A stretch of 17,857 nucleotides of DNA from an uncultured Bacteroidales bacterium. GTDB lineage: Bacteria; Bacteroidota; Bacteroidia; Bacteroidales; P3. Position numbers and translations under genes: made by a program. The notes below the pieces were generated by a model. It saw only the letters and a list, made by a program, of their open reading frames with translations. It did not search any database and was not told where the DNA came from. The DNA is taken from contig CAMWIS010000018.1 of the NCBI GenBank assembly GCA_947174375.1, forward strand, positions 1-17,857. Reading direction: 5' to 3'. Shown piece by piece: positions 1 to 7,600 of this stretch (position 1 is the stretch's first letter; each line of letters opens with the position of its first letter).

Positions 1-99
1 GAAGTCATCGATTCACTCCTCCCCATCCTGACTACTTCCGACTTACAGGCCATGAAATCAGCCATCACAGAATGGTTGAAACAGCACGGGGAGTACTGA
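1..99 (+). CDS. 3' end of an unidentified gene (partial)
   Basis: An open frame runs from the window edge to a TGA at 97-99 and gives the last 32 residues of a protein (EVIDSLLPILTTSDLQAMKS, then AITEWLKQHGEY). The tail is amphipathic and probably helical. I do not recognise the family. The stop lies two bases before the stop of the convergent araC-type gene, which fits a real gene end in compact DNA. No start, domain or upstream context is visible, so no function is offered. Confidence 0.55.
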   Translation, partial: EVIDSLLPILTTSDLQAMKSAITEWLKQHGEY

Positions 100-101
100 A
101 T

Positions 102-944
102 TTAATTCGCCCATGTGCCGGGAGCGAAGCCATACCGCTTTTTGAAGGCGACCGTGAAATGTGAGCGGTTCTTGAAGCCGACCGCCATATAAACATCCGA
201 CACCCGCCGTCCTTCTTCGCAAATCATCTTGCGTGCCGCTTCAAGCCGTTGCTGTATGAGCCACTTTTGCGGCGGCAGATCACTGATATTCGCAAAATCG
301 CGTTTGAAAGTCGCCAAAGAGCGCCCTGTATAGGCGGCGAATTCGCTCAAAGACATATCCTGCATGCAGTTCTGCTCCATAAATGCCAACAGGTCGATTT
401 TCCACGGCTCGTTAAAGTCGAACAGCGTCGGATAGAAACGCTCGTCGGATTGCAACAGACAGCGCATCGCCTCGTGCATCTTCATCCGCACAAAGCCGTC
501 GTCGGGCCTTGTGTCGGTATCGGTAAAAGGGAACAGCGACGCAAAAAGGCTCTCGATATAGGGAGACTTGGGCATCTTGACGACTGCCTCCCTGAATCGC
601 TTCGCCTTTTGCGGAAATACCGCCTCATTGAGCGTACGGAAATATTCGCGCAAGAAATGGCGGTCGAAGCGTATGCTGATGGCCTTGTAAGGGTCGCTGC
701 CGAGCGTATGTTTGTGGATTTGCAGACGGTGGTCGCGTTTGAGAAAGACATACTCTCCGGCACGGACATGTTGCACCCGTCCGCCGTATTCGAGCCGTAT
801 CTCGCCCGAATAGACATAAATAAGCGCATGGTGCTGCAATCTGTATTCCGACAGTGACTCGGCCGGCAAAAAACAGCTGTAGATGATATCCCGATAATTA
901 TATACGCTCGTCTGCTCCACGACTGCAAAGTTAGTGCTTTTCAT
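102..944 (-). CDS. AraC-family transcriptional regulator
   Basis: This is a 280-residue DNA-binding regulator. Residues about 37-72 (LIYVYSGEIRLEYGG...VRAGEYVFLKRD) look like the cupin-like sensor domain of AraC proteins. Residues about 185-280 hold the double helix-turn-helix (MSLSEFAAYTGRSLATFKRD, then VSDVYMAVGFKNRSHFTVAFKKRYGFAPGTW). The second helix and the GF...S.F...FK...G..P signature are typical of the family. I chose the ATG at 944-942 rather than the TTG one codon upstream because it overlaps the ancestral TGA of the preceding flavoprotein gene as TGATG, a classic translational-coupling arrangement. It is the last gene of a DMT transporter-flavoprotein-regulator operon and probably regulates that operon (inference). 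The effector is unknown. Confidence 0.9.
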   Translation of the reverse strand: MKSTNFAVVEQTSVYNYRDIIYSCFLPAESLSEYRLQHHALIYVYSGEIRLEYGGRVQHVRAGEYVFLKRDHRLQIHKHTLGSDPYKAISIRFDRHFLREYFRTLNEAVFPQKAKRFREAVVKMPKSPYIESLFASLFPFTDTDTRPDDGFVRMKMHEAMRCLLQSDERFYPTLFDFNEPWKIDLLAFMEQNCMQDMSLSEFAAYTGRSLATFKRDFANISDLPPQKWLIQQRLEAARKMICEEGRRVSDVYMAVGFKNRSHFTVAFKKRYGFAPGTWAN

Positions 945-1472
945 CAAAGATTACGTCCCAGTCCATATGCCCGTTCTCCGTAGCCAGTACGTTTGATGTC
1001 GCCCGCCGCCCATACGCCCGGTACAATCAGTTGCCCGCAATCCTCCCAGCCGAGGTAACGGACCATCTTATCATACATCATCTTCGCCGAGTCACCGACA
1101 TGCATATCGGGGTTGCCCATCGTAGCGATAAAGACCGACTTTTTGCCGCCGATAATGGCATTTATGGAATAGAATCGGTCGATAACGGTTTTTGAGTTGG
1201 GCGCTTACACCGAAATAATAAATCGGCGTAGCCAGCACGATGGCATCCGCCTCAAGCAGTTGTTCGCGCAACGGTATGAAATCGTCCTGCTGCACGCACG
1301 GGCCGTTCATACCACAGGCATTGCAGGCCAAACAGCCGCCCACTTTGTGTTTCGCACAGTCGAACTCCACGATTTCGTGTCCCGCCTCGACCGCCCCTTT
1401 TGCAAATTGGCCGGCCAACCAGTTGGAATTGCCGTTCTGGCGCGGACTCCCTTTCAAAATTACGATTTTCAT
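944..1472 (-). pseudogene. NAD(P)H-dependent flavin oxidoreductase / iron-sulfur flavoprotein, frameshifted
   Basis: The N-terminus (MKIVILKGSPRQNGNSNWLA) is the flavodoxin-like FMN-binding start of the NADPH-dependent FMN reductase / iron-sulfur flavoprotein family. It is followed by a cysteine cluster (CLACNACGMNGPC) and the ATPIYYFGVSAQLK motif. After that motif the frame is lost and ends early at 1092. Removing one base from the A5 run (T5 on the + strand, 1189-1193) restores the expected continuation (TVIDRFYSINAIIGGKKSVF...) to a TGA at 946-944. This gives a normal-length protein of 175 residues. The long in-family continuation shows that the break is recent or is a sequencing error. 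An AAAAGGA ribosome-binding site precedes the ATG, 19 bases after the transporter stop. The intact enzyme would reduce a small molecule with a flavin; its substrate is unknown. Confidence 0.85.
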
Positions 1473-1491
1473 ATCCTTTTCTATTTTACAA

Positions 1492-2400
1492 TCAGTTCCA
1501 TCTTAACACGGCAATCCCCGCCACGACGCAGAGCAGGCCTATATATTGGATTGTTCCAATAGGTTTTTTCTCTGCACCGAGCCAGCCGTATTTGTCAAGC
1601 AGGATGCTGCACGTCAGCATTCCGCAGATATTCGTCACCAACAGCAACCCAACACCCACCTTTGCGGCGAAAAAGGCGAAACCCGTAACGAAGGTGCCGC
1701 CGATGATACCGCCCAGCCACGACCACCAAGGGCGGTCAGTCGAAAATACTTGCGGCAGATGCCGTCGGTCACGGCGCAGCAGTACAATCGCGAGCAACAA
1801 GACGGTCGCCGTGAAAAAGGTAATCAAGGCCGCGTGAACCGACGACGAGAGCGCTGCCGAAAGCAGGCTGTTCATCGGCGGTTGCATGGCGAATATCGCA
1901 CCGCCGCTTATGCCGACGAGCTGCCACGGCAGCAGATTGCCGCGCTCCGATTTGGCGCCTTTTCTCATCACGACCATGCAGACACCGGCCAAAATCATCA
2001 CCAATGCCGCCAATCGCAACCCCGTGAAAGCATAAACCGCTGAGCGAAACCAACCGAAAGAATCGATAAGCATCCCCATGCCTATCTGTCCGAGCATCGG
2101 CATCAGCGCCGTCTGCACCCCGCCCAGCTTTTGAAAAATCAGGATATTGACGGTCAGTCCGTACAAACCGCAGACGCCGCCAAACCACGCCCACCACGGC
2201 AAACCGGCAAAGACCTCGTCCGCAATGCCGAGCGAGCCTTTCTGCAACAGTGTCACGATTATCAAATAAAGCGTCCCTATCGAAAACGATACCAGCGAGG
2301 CCACGAGCGGCGACCCGACCGCTTGCCGAAGCCGGGAGTTGGCGGCGGTCTGCACCGGCGTCATCAACCCTAAAATGAATATCAACAGTAAGTAAACCAT
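1492..2400 (-). CDS. DMT-superfamily transporter, DUF606/YdcZ type, two-domain
   Basis: This 302-residue integral membrane protein is made of two similar halves, each with about five hydrophobic helices. The first half begins MVYLLLIFILGLMTPVQTAA and includes SPLVASLVSFSIGTLYLIIV. The second begins near LPWQLVGISGGAIFAMQPPM and includes WWSWLGGIIGGTFVTGFAFF. The N-terminal small-residue helix followed by NSRLRQAVGSPL, and the repeated WW.W.GG motif, are characteristic of the DUF606 branch of drug/metabolite transporters. Many family members have one half per gene; this is the fused form. It is the first gene of the operon, with an exact -7 box and direct repeats upstream. The direction of transport and the substrate cannot be read from sequence. 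Being co-transcribed with a flavin reductase and an AraC regulator suggests handling of a small, possibly redox-active compound. Confidence 0.88.
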   Translation of the reverse strand: MVYLLLIFILGLMTPVQTAANSRLRQAVGSPLVASLVSFSIGTLYLIIVTLLQKGSLGIADEVFAGLPWWAWFGGVCGLYGLTVNILIFQKLGGVQTALMPMLGQIGMGMLIDSFGWFRSAVYAFTGLRLAALVMILAGVCMVVMRKGAKSERGNLLPWQLVGISGGAIFAMQPPMNSLLSAALSSSVHAALITFFTATVLLLAIVLLRRDRRHLPQVFSTDRPWWSWLGGIIGGTFVTGFAFFAAKVGVGLLLVTNICGMLTCSILLDKYGWLGAEKKPIGTIQYIGLLCVVAGIAVLRWN

Positions 2401-2425
2401 ATTGCTTTATTGATTTTTACTGCTG

Positions 2426-2433
2426 CAAAATTA
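2426..2433 (-). promoter_or_regulatory. Promoter -7 box for the DMT-flavoprotein-araC operon
   Basis: On the minus strand TAATTTTG matches the Bacteroidota -7 consensus TAnnTTTG exactly and is followed by GCAG, as often seen. It sits 25 bases upstream of the transporter ATG. No TTTG is present at the usual 19-21 base spacing (the bases there read AACA). The missing -33 box and the direct repeats ending at that point are what an activator-dependent promoter would look like. Confidence 0.65.
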
Positions 2434-2452
2434 CGATAAGAAAACGCAAAGT

Positions 2453-2498
2453 ATGTTGCTCTGCGGCTCAAATAAATGTTGCTGTACGGCTCAAGTAA
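2453..2498 (-). promoter_or_regulatory. Two adjacent 23-bp direct repeats, candidate AraC-type operator
   Basis: Unit 2453-2475 and unit 2476-2498 are abutting direct repeats identical at 20 of 23 positions, differing at the 9th, 11th and 20th bases. Both share ATGTTGCT and CGGCTCAA on the + strand. They lie from about the -33 region upstream of the transporter -7 box. Adjacent direct half-sites spaced by about two helical turns next to a weak -33 are the usual arrangement for AraC/XylS activators, and the operon encodes such a regulator. Binding itself is inference. Confidence 0.6.
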
Positions 2499-2533
2499 AC
2501 AAATACGGAATAGAACGGCCTAAAATGAAGAAC

Positions 2534-2572
2534 GCCCCCCAAGTACGCTGTCTTTCGACACGCCTGGAGGGC
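2534..2572. other. Imperfect 39-nt hairpin of unknown role
   Basis: GCCCCCCAAGT at 2534-2544 pairs imperfectly with GCCTGGAGGGC at 2562-2572. An inner TGTC/GACA stem (2549-2552 with 2557-2560) closes a TTTC loop. No U-run follows on either strand, so it is not an ordinary terminator. It lies between the tRNA terminator and the transporter operator. I see no gene in 2500-2597. Confidence 0.35.
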
Positions 2573-2597
2573 TTATTAGATTACAAAGCACAAATTC

Positions 2598-2629
2598 AAA
2601 AAAGGGGTTGCCAATGCATTGGCAACCCC
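2598..2629 (-). terminator. Rho-independent terminator of tRNA-Ala
   Basis: 2604-2629 is a perfect 26-nt palindrome whose left arm is GGGGTTGCCAATG. Read on the minus strand it is followed at once by TTTTTT (2603-2598). It lies about 55 bases downstream of the 3' end of the minus-strand tRNA, the expected place for its terminator. A loop of three or four bases must open at the ATGCAT centre. Confidence 0.88.
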
Positions 2630-2684
2630 AAAACCATTTTAAAGTGCATAAGGAGCAGAACTCAACATGTGCACTGTTTACCAG

Positions 2685-2757
2685 TGGAGGATATGGGACT
2701 CGAACCCACTACCTTTTGATTGCGAACCAAACGCTCTACCAGATGAGCTAATCCCCC
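2685..2757 (-). tRNA. tRNA-Ala, anticodon CGC
   Basis: A complete 73-nt cloverleaf reads on the minus strand. The acceptor GGGGGAT pairs with ATCCTCC, including a G3:U70 wobble, the main alanine identity element. The D arm is GCTC/GAGC. The anticodon stem is TTTGG/TCAAA with loop TTCGCAA, so the anticodon is CGC (complement of 2722-2724), reading GCG codons. The T arm is GTGGG/CCCAT with loop TTCGAGT, and the discriminator base is A73. CCA is not encoded. A CGC alanine tRNA is an accessory isoacceptor that fits a GC-rich codon usage. Confidence 0.93.
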
Positions 2758-2768
2758 AAAAGCGGGGG

Positions 2769-2776
2769 CAAAGATA
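2769..2776 (-). promoter_or_regulatory. Promoter -7 box of tRNA-Ala
   Basis: TATCTTTG on the minus strand is an exact TAnnTTTG match, 11 bases upstream of the tRNA 5' end. The -33 position falls in TTTTT (2796-2800), which is also the T-tract of the hydrolase terminator, so the two signals are packed together. Confidence 0.75.
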
Positions 2777-2795
2777 CAACATTTTTTTTATTTTG

Positions 2796-2828
2796 AAAAA
2801 TCGGGCGGCGACGACATGCCACCGCCCG
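2796..2828 (-). terminator. Rho-independent terminator of the alpha/beta hydrolase gene
   Basis: On the minus strand CGGGCGG (2828-2822) and CCGCCCG (2808-2802) form a 7-bp GC-rich stem with a 13-base loop, followed by ATTTTT. It begins 15 bases after the hydrolase stop codon. Confidence 0.85.
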
Positions 2829-2842
2829 GTCTATCCTTACGC

Positions 2843-3925
2843 CTAACGCAGGTTTTTGTTGAAGAATTCGACGATTTTAGCCCAAGGTATCGCCTGGTTT
2901 TCGCCCCCGTCGTAGAGGTCGGTATGGCTGGCGCCGGGCACGATATACAACTCTTTGTTGTCGCCTTTGAGCAATTGATAGGCCGCCTCGCCGAAGTAAC
3001 GGGAGTGGGCCTTTTCGCCATGCACGATCAATACGGCGTTTTCCAATTCGCCGGCATATTCGAAGAACTTGAAGTTGAGGAAGGGCAACACGGAAGTCGT
3101 GTTCCAGCCCTCGTTCGAGTTGAGCGAACGGCTGTGGTAGCCGCGCGGCGTCTTATAATAGTCGTAGTAGTCTTTGACGAACTGCGGCGCGTCGTCGGGC
3201 AGCGGGTCGATGACGCCGCCGGCGCGTTGATAAGCCCCGTTGCGGTAGTCTTCGGTGCGTTGCGCGGCCAGGGCGGCCCGCTTGGCATTGCGGGCGGCGG
3301 CCGTATTTTCGCCGTCATAGTAGCCGTTGGCGCTTACGCGCGTCATATCGTACATCGTGGAAGCCACCGTGGCCTTGATGCGCGGGTCGTTGATGGCGGC
3401 CTGAATGGCGATGCCGCCCCAGCCGCAGATGCCGAGCACCCCGACACGGGCGGTATCCACGTCGTCACGGCTGAAAAGATAATCTACCGCCGCGCTGAAA
3501 TCTTCGGTGTTGATGTCGGGCGACGCCACATAACGCGGTTCGCCGGCGCTCTCGCCCGTATAGGAGGGGTCGAACGCAATGGTCAGATAACCGTTTTCGG
3601 CCAGCGTCTGCGCGTAAAGCCCCGACACCTGTTCCTTGACCGCGCCGAAAGGCCCGCTCACGGCCACCGCCGCCAACTTGCCGGTCGCGCCGGCGGGCTT
3701 GTAGAGGTCGGCCGCCAACGTGAGGCCGTAACGGTTGCGGAACGTCACCTTCGTATGTTCCACCTTGTCGCTTTTCGGGAATTTCTTATCCCATTCCTGA
3801 GTTAAATTCAATGTCGTCGCCATAGTTTCTTGGTTTTGTCGTTTGCAAGTCTGAGACGTGCGGCAGCCCGTAAGCAACAACGCGCCCGCGAACACCGCCG
3901 CCATGATAGAGGTTATGGATTTCAT
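2843..3925 (-). CDS. Lipoprotein alpha/beta hydrolase with Cys nucleophile (dienelactone-hydrolase-like)
   Basis: This is a 360-residue protein. The N-terminus has a lipoprotein signal peptide with lipobox LTGC, so Cys21 would be lipidated after cleavage by a signal peptidase II such as the LspA in this window. An alpha/beta hydrolase fold follows: oxyanion region VAVSGPFG at about 87-94, nucleophile elbow GICGWGG with Cys167 in place of serine, and a C-terminal GASHTDLYD with candidate catalytic His334. The LGICGWGG...STMYDM..V pattern is typical of a Bacteroidales hydrolase family usually annotated only as alpha/beta hydrolase. Met35 is an alternative start that would give a cytoplasmic protein, but the well-formed signal peptide argues against it. 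It has its own promoter inside the end of the upstream alkyltransferase gene. The substrate is unknown. Confidence 0.85.
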   Translation of the reverse strand: MKSITSIMAAVFAGALLLTGCRTSQTCKRQNQETMATTLNLTQEWDKKFPKSDKVEHTKVTFRNRYGLTLAADLYKPAGATGKLAAVAVSGPFGAVKEQVSGLYAQTLAENGYLTIAFDPSYTGESAGEPRYVASPDINTEDFSAAVDYLFSRDDVDTARVGVLGICGWGGIAIQAAINDPRIKATVASTMYDMTRVSANGYYDGENTAAARNAKRAALAAQRTEDYRNGAYQRAGGVIDPLPDDAPQFVKDYYDYYKTPRGYHSRSLNSNEGWNTTSVLPFLNFKFFEYAGELENAVLIVHGEKAHSRYFGEAAYQLLKGDNKELYIVPGASHTDLYDGGENQAIPWAKIVEFFNKNLR

Positions 3926-3949
3926 ACCGTTATGTTTTTCCGTGATGTT

Positions 3950-4495
3950 TTATGCCATGATTGACCCTGCAAAGTTAAAGTTTAGAGCCCTAGTTTCCAA
4001 GGCCAGCAGGTATTGTTTGGCCGACAGCCCGCCGGCATAACCGGTCAGCGTACGGTTTGCGCCGATGACGCGATGGCAGGGGATGAAGATGGAAAGGGCG
4101 TTGGCGCCGTTGGCGTTGGCCACGGCCCGTACCGCCCCGGGCATCCCGATACGCCGCGCCAACTCGCCGTAAGACACCGTCTTGCCGTAAGGGATGCCGC
4201 CCAACGCCCGCCATACCGTTTCCTGGAAAGGGGTTCCGGCCAACGCCAACGGCAGCTCGAAGGCCGTGCGCGTGCCGGCGAAGTAGCCGTCCAACCAGGC
4301 GACCGCTTCCGTCAATACCGGTGACGTCCCCGCTTCATACACGGCCGAAAACCGCCGTTGCAGACGCCTGTCCACGGCTTCGCGCGACTTGCCCGTGCGC
4401 CAGTCGCACAGGCAGAGCGCCCGCCCGAAAGCGCCGAGCAATAACGTCCCGCAGGGCGATTCATAATATCGGGTCGTAATAACGTGGGGTGACAT
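3950..4495 (-). CDS. ogt: Methylated-DNA--protein-cysteine methyltransferase (O6-alkylguanine repair)
   Basis: This 181-residue suicide repair protein transfers the alkyl group from O6-alkylguanine to its own cysteine. The active-site motif IPCHRVIG is present with Cys140. The DNA-binding helix-turn-helix region (GTPFQETVWRALGGIPYGKTVSYGELA) and the recognition segment RAVANANGANALSIFIPCHR are complete. A short N-terminal domain (SPCGTLLLGAFGRALCLCDW) precedes them, as in Ogt/Ada-C proteins. I start at the ATG at 4495, preceded by AAGG, because a consensus promoter -7 box lies at 4521-4514 inside the longer possible frame that begins at 4597. The gene diverges from ileS. Confidence 0.92.
   Translation of the reverse strand: MSPHVITTRYYESPCGTLLLGAFGRALCLCDWRTGKSREAVDRRLQRRFSAVYEAGTSPVLTEAVAWLDGYFAGTRTAFELPLALAGTPFQETVWRALGGIPYGKTVSYGELARRIGMPGAVRAVANANGANALSIFIPCHRVIGANRTLTGYAGGLSAKQYLLALETRALNFNFAGSIMA
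3970..4001 (-). promoter_or_regulatory. Promoter of the hydrolase gene
   Basis: The minus strand carries CTTG (4001-3998), a 20-base spacer and TAACTTTG (3977-3970), close to the Bacteroidota consensus TTTG-N19-21-TAnnTTTG. It lies within the last codons of the upstream alkyltransferase gene, 44 bases before the hydrolase ATG. Confidence 0.7.
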
Positions 4496-4511
4496 GGCCT
4501 TTATCCTTCCA

Positions 4512-4531
4512 CGCAAAGATACGACTTTGCG
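4512..4531 (-). promoter_or_regulatory. Promoter of the alkyltransferase gene within an inverted repeat
   Basis: On the minus strand TATCTTTG (4521-4514) matches TAnnTTTG and lies 18 bases before the ATG. The box is embedded in a perfect inverted repeat, CGCAAAG (4512-4518) and CTTTGCG (4525-4531), with a six-base spacer. The repeat could be an operator or may simply arise from the CTTTGCG that often ends these boxes. No clear -33 box is visible. Confidence 0.6.
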
Positions 4532-4614
4532 CCCGAAAACCGGATGCGGACGCGCACGTATTTCGTCGGTTTGAAAATAAGCCTGTAATACTTTCAAATC
4601 CGGCTGTTTTTTCG

Positions 4615-4622
4615 TATTTTTG
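4615..4622 (+). promoter_or_regulatory. Promoter -7 box of the ileS operon
   Basis: TATTTTTG followed by CCCC is an exact TAnnTTTG match 49 bases upstream of the ileS ATG. A weak CTTTC at 4591-4595 lies at the proper -33 spacing. The 176-base intergenic region between the alkyltransferase and ileS starts carries the two divergent promoters and nothing else I can identify. Confidence 0.65.
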
Positions 4623-4671
4623 CCCCTTATCGGTTCAGGCCTGTCGGCAGACGGGCGGAAACACCACCATT

Positions 4672-7600
4672 ATGGGAAAATACAAAGAGTACAAACAGCT
4701 GGAAATGCCCCGCATGGCCGAGGAAATCGGCGCGTTTTGGGAACGGGAGCATATTTTCGAACAGAGTCTGAAAACCCGCGAAGGCCACAAGCCTTTCGTG
4801 TTTTACGAAGGCCCTCCCTCCGCCAACGGCGTGCCGGGCATCCACCACGTCATGGCGCGTACGATCAAGGACGTGTTCTGCCGTTACAAGACGTTGCGCG
4901 GCTTTCAGGTGGAGCGCAAGGCCGGCTGGGACACGCACGGCCTGCCCGTGGAATTGGGCGTGGAAAAGACCCTCGGCATCACGAAAGAGGACATCGGCCA
5001 TAAAATCAGCGTAGAGGAATACAACCAATATTGCCGCAAGGAGGTCATGAAATACAAAGACCTTTGGGGCGAACTCACGCGCAAGATGGGCTATTGGGTC
5101 AACCTCGACGACCCCTACATCACGTTCGACAACAAATACATCGAAAGCGTCTGGTACCTGTTGCAGCAACTCTACAAGAAAGACCTGCTCTACAAGGGTT
5201 ACAGCATACAGCCGTACTCGCCGGCCGCCGGCACGGGTTTGAGCACGCACGAGCTGAACCAGCCGGGCTGCTACAAGAACGTGAAGGACAACACGCTGAC
5301 GGCGCAGTTCAAGGTGGTGCGCGACGCCGCCTCGGAAAAGCTGTTCGCCGTGGCCAAGGGAACGCCCTACTTCCTCGCGTGGACGACCACGCCCTGGACG
5401 CTTTCCTCCAATACGGCCCTCTGCGTCCGCAAAGACATCGACTATGTGGCCGTGGCCACGTTCAACCCCTATACGTCCGAAGCCATTACGGTGGTACTGT
5501 GCCGCGACCGCTTCAACGCTTACTTCCCCGAAAAGAACGCCGGTCTGGCCCTGGGTGACTACAAGCCCGGCGACAAGGCGGTTCCGTTTGAAATCCTGGC
5601 CGACTTCAAGGGCGCCGACCTCGTGGATATGCGTTACGAACAGTTGTTGCCCTACGCCCAGCCGACCGACGGCGACGCTTTCCGCGTTATCCACGGCGAC
5701 TACGTAACCACCGAGGACGGTACGGGGATTGTCCATATTGCGCCCAGCTTCGGTGCGGACGACTACAAGGTGGCCAAACAGAGCGGCATCGGTTCGCTGA
5801 CGCTCGTGGACAAACAGGGTCGCTTTACGGCCGAGATGGGCGAATTCGCGGGCCGTTTCGTCAAGCCGCAATACGAACCCGACTACGACCCCAAGACGAC
5901 GGAGCCCATCGACGTGGACATCATCGTCAAGCTCAAGAAAGAGGGCCTGGCGTTCAAGACCGAGAAATACGAACACGCCTACCCGCACTGCTGGCGTACC
6001 GACAAACCCATCCTCTACTATCCGTTGGATTCGTGGTTTATCCGTACCACGGCCTGCAAGGCGCGTATGGCGGAACTCAACAAGACCATCAACTGGAAAC
6101 CCGAAGCCACGGGTTCGGGCCGCTTCGGCAACTGGCTCGAAAACTTGGTGGATTGGAACCTCTCGCGTTCGCGTTTTTGGGGCATCCCGCTCCCGATTTG
6201 GGCGACGGAAGACCGGGCCGAAATGATTTGCATCGGTTCCGTGGCCGAACTCAAAGCGGAAATCGACAAGGCCATCCAAGCCGGCCTCATGACGGAGAAC
6301 CCGCTCGCGGCCTTCGTCGAAAACGACTTCTCGAAAGAGAACTACGACCGTTTTGACCTGCACCGCCCGTACGTGGATCGCATCACGCTCGTTTCGCCCT
6401 CGGGCAAACCGATGAAACGCGAGAGCGACCTCATCGACGTATGGTTCGACAGCGGCTCGATGCCTTACGCGCAGCTGCACTACCCGTTTGAAAACAAAGA
6501 ACGCTTCGCCCAGCGGTTCCCGGCCGACTTCATCGCCGAGGGCGTGGATCAGACGCGCGGCTGGTTCTTTACGCTGCACGCCATCGCCACGATGGTGTTC
6601 GACTCGGTGGCTTACCGCAACGTGGTGTCCAACGGCCTCGTGCTCGACAAGAACGGCAACAAGATGTCGAAACGCCTCGGCAACGCCGTGGATCCGTTCC
6701 AGACCATCGCCCAATACGGCCCCGACGCCACGCGCTGGTATATGATGACGAACGCGCAGCCGTGGGACAACCTCAAATTCGACGCCGAAGGCATCGCCGA
6801 GGTACAGCGCAAATTCTTCGGCACGCTGCACAACACTTACAGTTTCTTCGCGCTCTACGCCAACATCGACGGCTTCACCTACCAAGAGGCCGACGTGCCG
6901 GCGGCCCAGCGTCCGGAGATAGACCGCTGGATTCTGTCGGAACTCAACACGCTGATCCGTTTGGTGACGGAAAGCTACGAAGACTTTGAACCGACGCGCG
7001 CCGGCCGCCTCATCCAACGCTTCATAGACGAGCACCTGAGCAATTGGTACGTGCGCCTCTCGCGCCGCCGTTTCTGGAAGGGCGACTACACGCAAGACAA
7101 GATTTCGGCCTATCAGACGCTTTACACCTGCCTCATGACCGTGGCCAAACTCGCCTCGCCCATCGCGCCTTTCTTCTGCGAACGGCTTTACAAAGACCTC
7201 AACGAAGCCACCGGCAAGGAAGCCTTTGCCTCGGTGCACCTGAGCGACTTCCCCGTTTGCGACCCCGCCCTCGTTGACCGGGCGTTGGAAACCCGTATGC
7301 AATGGGCGCAGCAATGCTGCTCGATGGTGCTCTCGTTGCGCAAACGCAACAACCTGCGCGTGCGCCAACCGCTCAAACGCATCATGATTCCCGTTGATGA
7401 CGCGGCCTTCATCCCGCAGATGGAGTCGGTTCGCCACCTGATTCTGTCGGAAGTCAACGTCAAGGATATGGAACTCATTACCGAGACCGACATCCTGACC
7501 AAGACCATCAAGCCGAACTTCAAGGCCTTGGGCCCGAAATACAGCAAACTCATGAAGCCCATCGCGGCCTTTATCGGCGGCATGGATCAGGCCGCCATCC

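Noticed and set aside
926..933. TAACTTTG on the minus strand, a perfect -7 match within the 5' end of the araC-type gene
   Set aside because: It lies downstream of the ATG at 944 that is fixed by the TGATG overlap, and no -33 box is at the right spacing. A GTG start further on, served by this box, cannot be excluded but is less likely.
2453..2719. An 88-codon + strand ORF
   Set aside because: It crosses the direct repeats, the palindromic terminator and the antisense of tRNA-Ala, and has no family resemblance.
2816..3805. A 329-codon + strand ORF antisense to the hydrolase
   Set aside because: It is a shadow ORF in GC-rich DNA; the minus-strand product has a signal peptide, catalytic motifs, promoter and terminator.
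4496..4671. A T-box or other tRNA-sensing riboswitch in front of ileS
   Set aside because: The leader after the -7 box is under 50 bases, too short for a T-box, and no T-box core or terminator is visible.
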